Shown here: piece after piece, positions 7,412-7,584 of the stretch
How positions within the stretch are numbered: position 1 is the stretch's first letter
Layout: each line of letters starts with the position of its first letter
Assembly (NCBI GenBank): GCA_934179885.1
Contig: CAKPQY010000030.1
Location: forward strand, 1-7,584
Length of the DNA: 7,584 nt
Source: an uncultured Clostridia bacterium
Lineage (GTDB): Bacteria; Bacillota; Clostridia; TANB77; CAG-508
Reading direction: 5' to 3'
Notes under the pieces: generated by a model
Database searches by the model: none
Seen by the model: the letters and a program-made list of their open reading frames with translations, nothing else
What the model was told of the DNA's origin: nothing
Position numbers and translations under genes: made by a program

Positions 7412-7440
7412 TACACAAATTACAAAAAGTATGATAAAAT
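7412..7440 (+). promoter_or_regulatory. Candidate promoter of the yebC-family gene
   Basis: TACACA (7412-7417) and TAAAAT (7435-7440) are 17 bases apart, with TG at 7432-7433 giving an extended -10 (TGATAAAAT). TATGAT at 7430-7435 is an overlapping alternative. The leader to the ATG at 7498 would be about 50 bases. Confidence 0.5.
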
Positions 7441-7497
7441 GGTTAAGTAAATTAAAAATGATAATTAAAACATATAAAAATAAAGGAGGAATTAACC

Positions 7498-7584
7498 ATG
7501 TCAGGACATTCAAAATGGCATAATATTCAAGCAAAAAAAGGAAAAGCAGATGCAGCAAGAGGAAAAATATTTACAAAATTAGGA
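7498..7584 (+). CDS. yebC: YebC/PmpR-family protein (3'-truncated by the window)
   Basis: Only the first 29 codons are present. They begin [20 protein letters not shown] and continue with RGKIFTKLG, the nearly invariant N-terminus of the YebC/PmpR/TACO1 family, so recognition is firm despite the short length. Full members are about 240 residues. The family was described as DNA-binding regulators (PmpR, YebC), and some members act as ribosome-associated translation factors; which role applies cannot be told from this fragment. The start is fixed by AAAGGAGG at 7482-7489, 8 bases before the ATG. It lies 107 bases after the transporter stop with its own candidate promoter and no convincing terminator between, so some read-through from the transporter is possible. 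Confidence 0.95.
   Translation, partial: MSGHSKWHNIQAKKGKADAARGKIFTKLG

Noticed and set aside
7328..7558. A 76-codon open frame on the - strand spanning the gap before yebC
   Set aside because: It overlaps the transporter end and the yebC start in antisense, and its sequence is a low-complexity L/F/I shadow.

Overview
The window is very AT-rich, with AAA/AAT/ATA/GAA codons and AGA arginine dominating. All tryptophans are TGG and the stops are TAA or TAG, so the standard genetic code fits. AddA (the AddAB recombination nuclease of Gram-positive bacteria), strong AAGGAGG-type ribosome binding sites and the gene types point to a low-GC Firmicute. I infer an AT-rich, possibly uncultured Clostridia-like lineage; no rRNA or other marker is present to narrow this.

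Layout: (1) positions 1-2226, the C-terminal part of addA on the + strand, whose 5' part lies outside the window; (2) 2235-2763, a near-consensus promoter and a small membrane-anchored protein with an FxLYD-like ectodomain; (3) a hairpin at about 2776-2826 that can terminate transcription from both sides and overlaps the end of the next gene; (4) 2796-3350, a TetR/AcrR-family regulator on the - strand; (5) 3351-3523, a divergent control region with two overlapping imperfect palindromes built on TGTC/GACA half-sites; (6) 3524-7390, a 1288-residue RND/MMPL-type membrane transporter; (7) 7391-7497, a short gap with a likely promoter; (8) 7498 to the end, the first 29 codons of a YebC/PmpR-family gene.

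The most notable object is the transporter. Its two halves look like an ordinary MMPL protein: 12 predicted membrane segments and a DY-containing helix in each half. The second extracellular porter domain, however, is split by about 630 residues made of roughly eight diverged tandem units of about 80 residues. Each unit has a helix / helix-loop-helix / helix pattern, and its loop resembles a degenerate EF-hand. Without the insert, the second loop would be about the same size as the first. The divergent TetR gene and palindromic operator suggest the regulator controls this transporter, and possibly itself, in response to an unknown, probably hydrophobic, ligand. addA, the small membrane protein and yebC appear to be unrelated neighbours.
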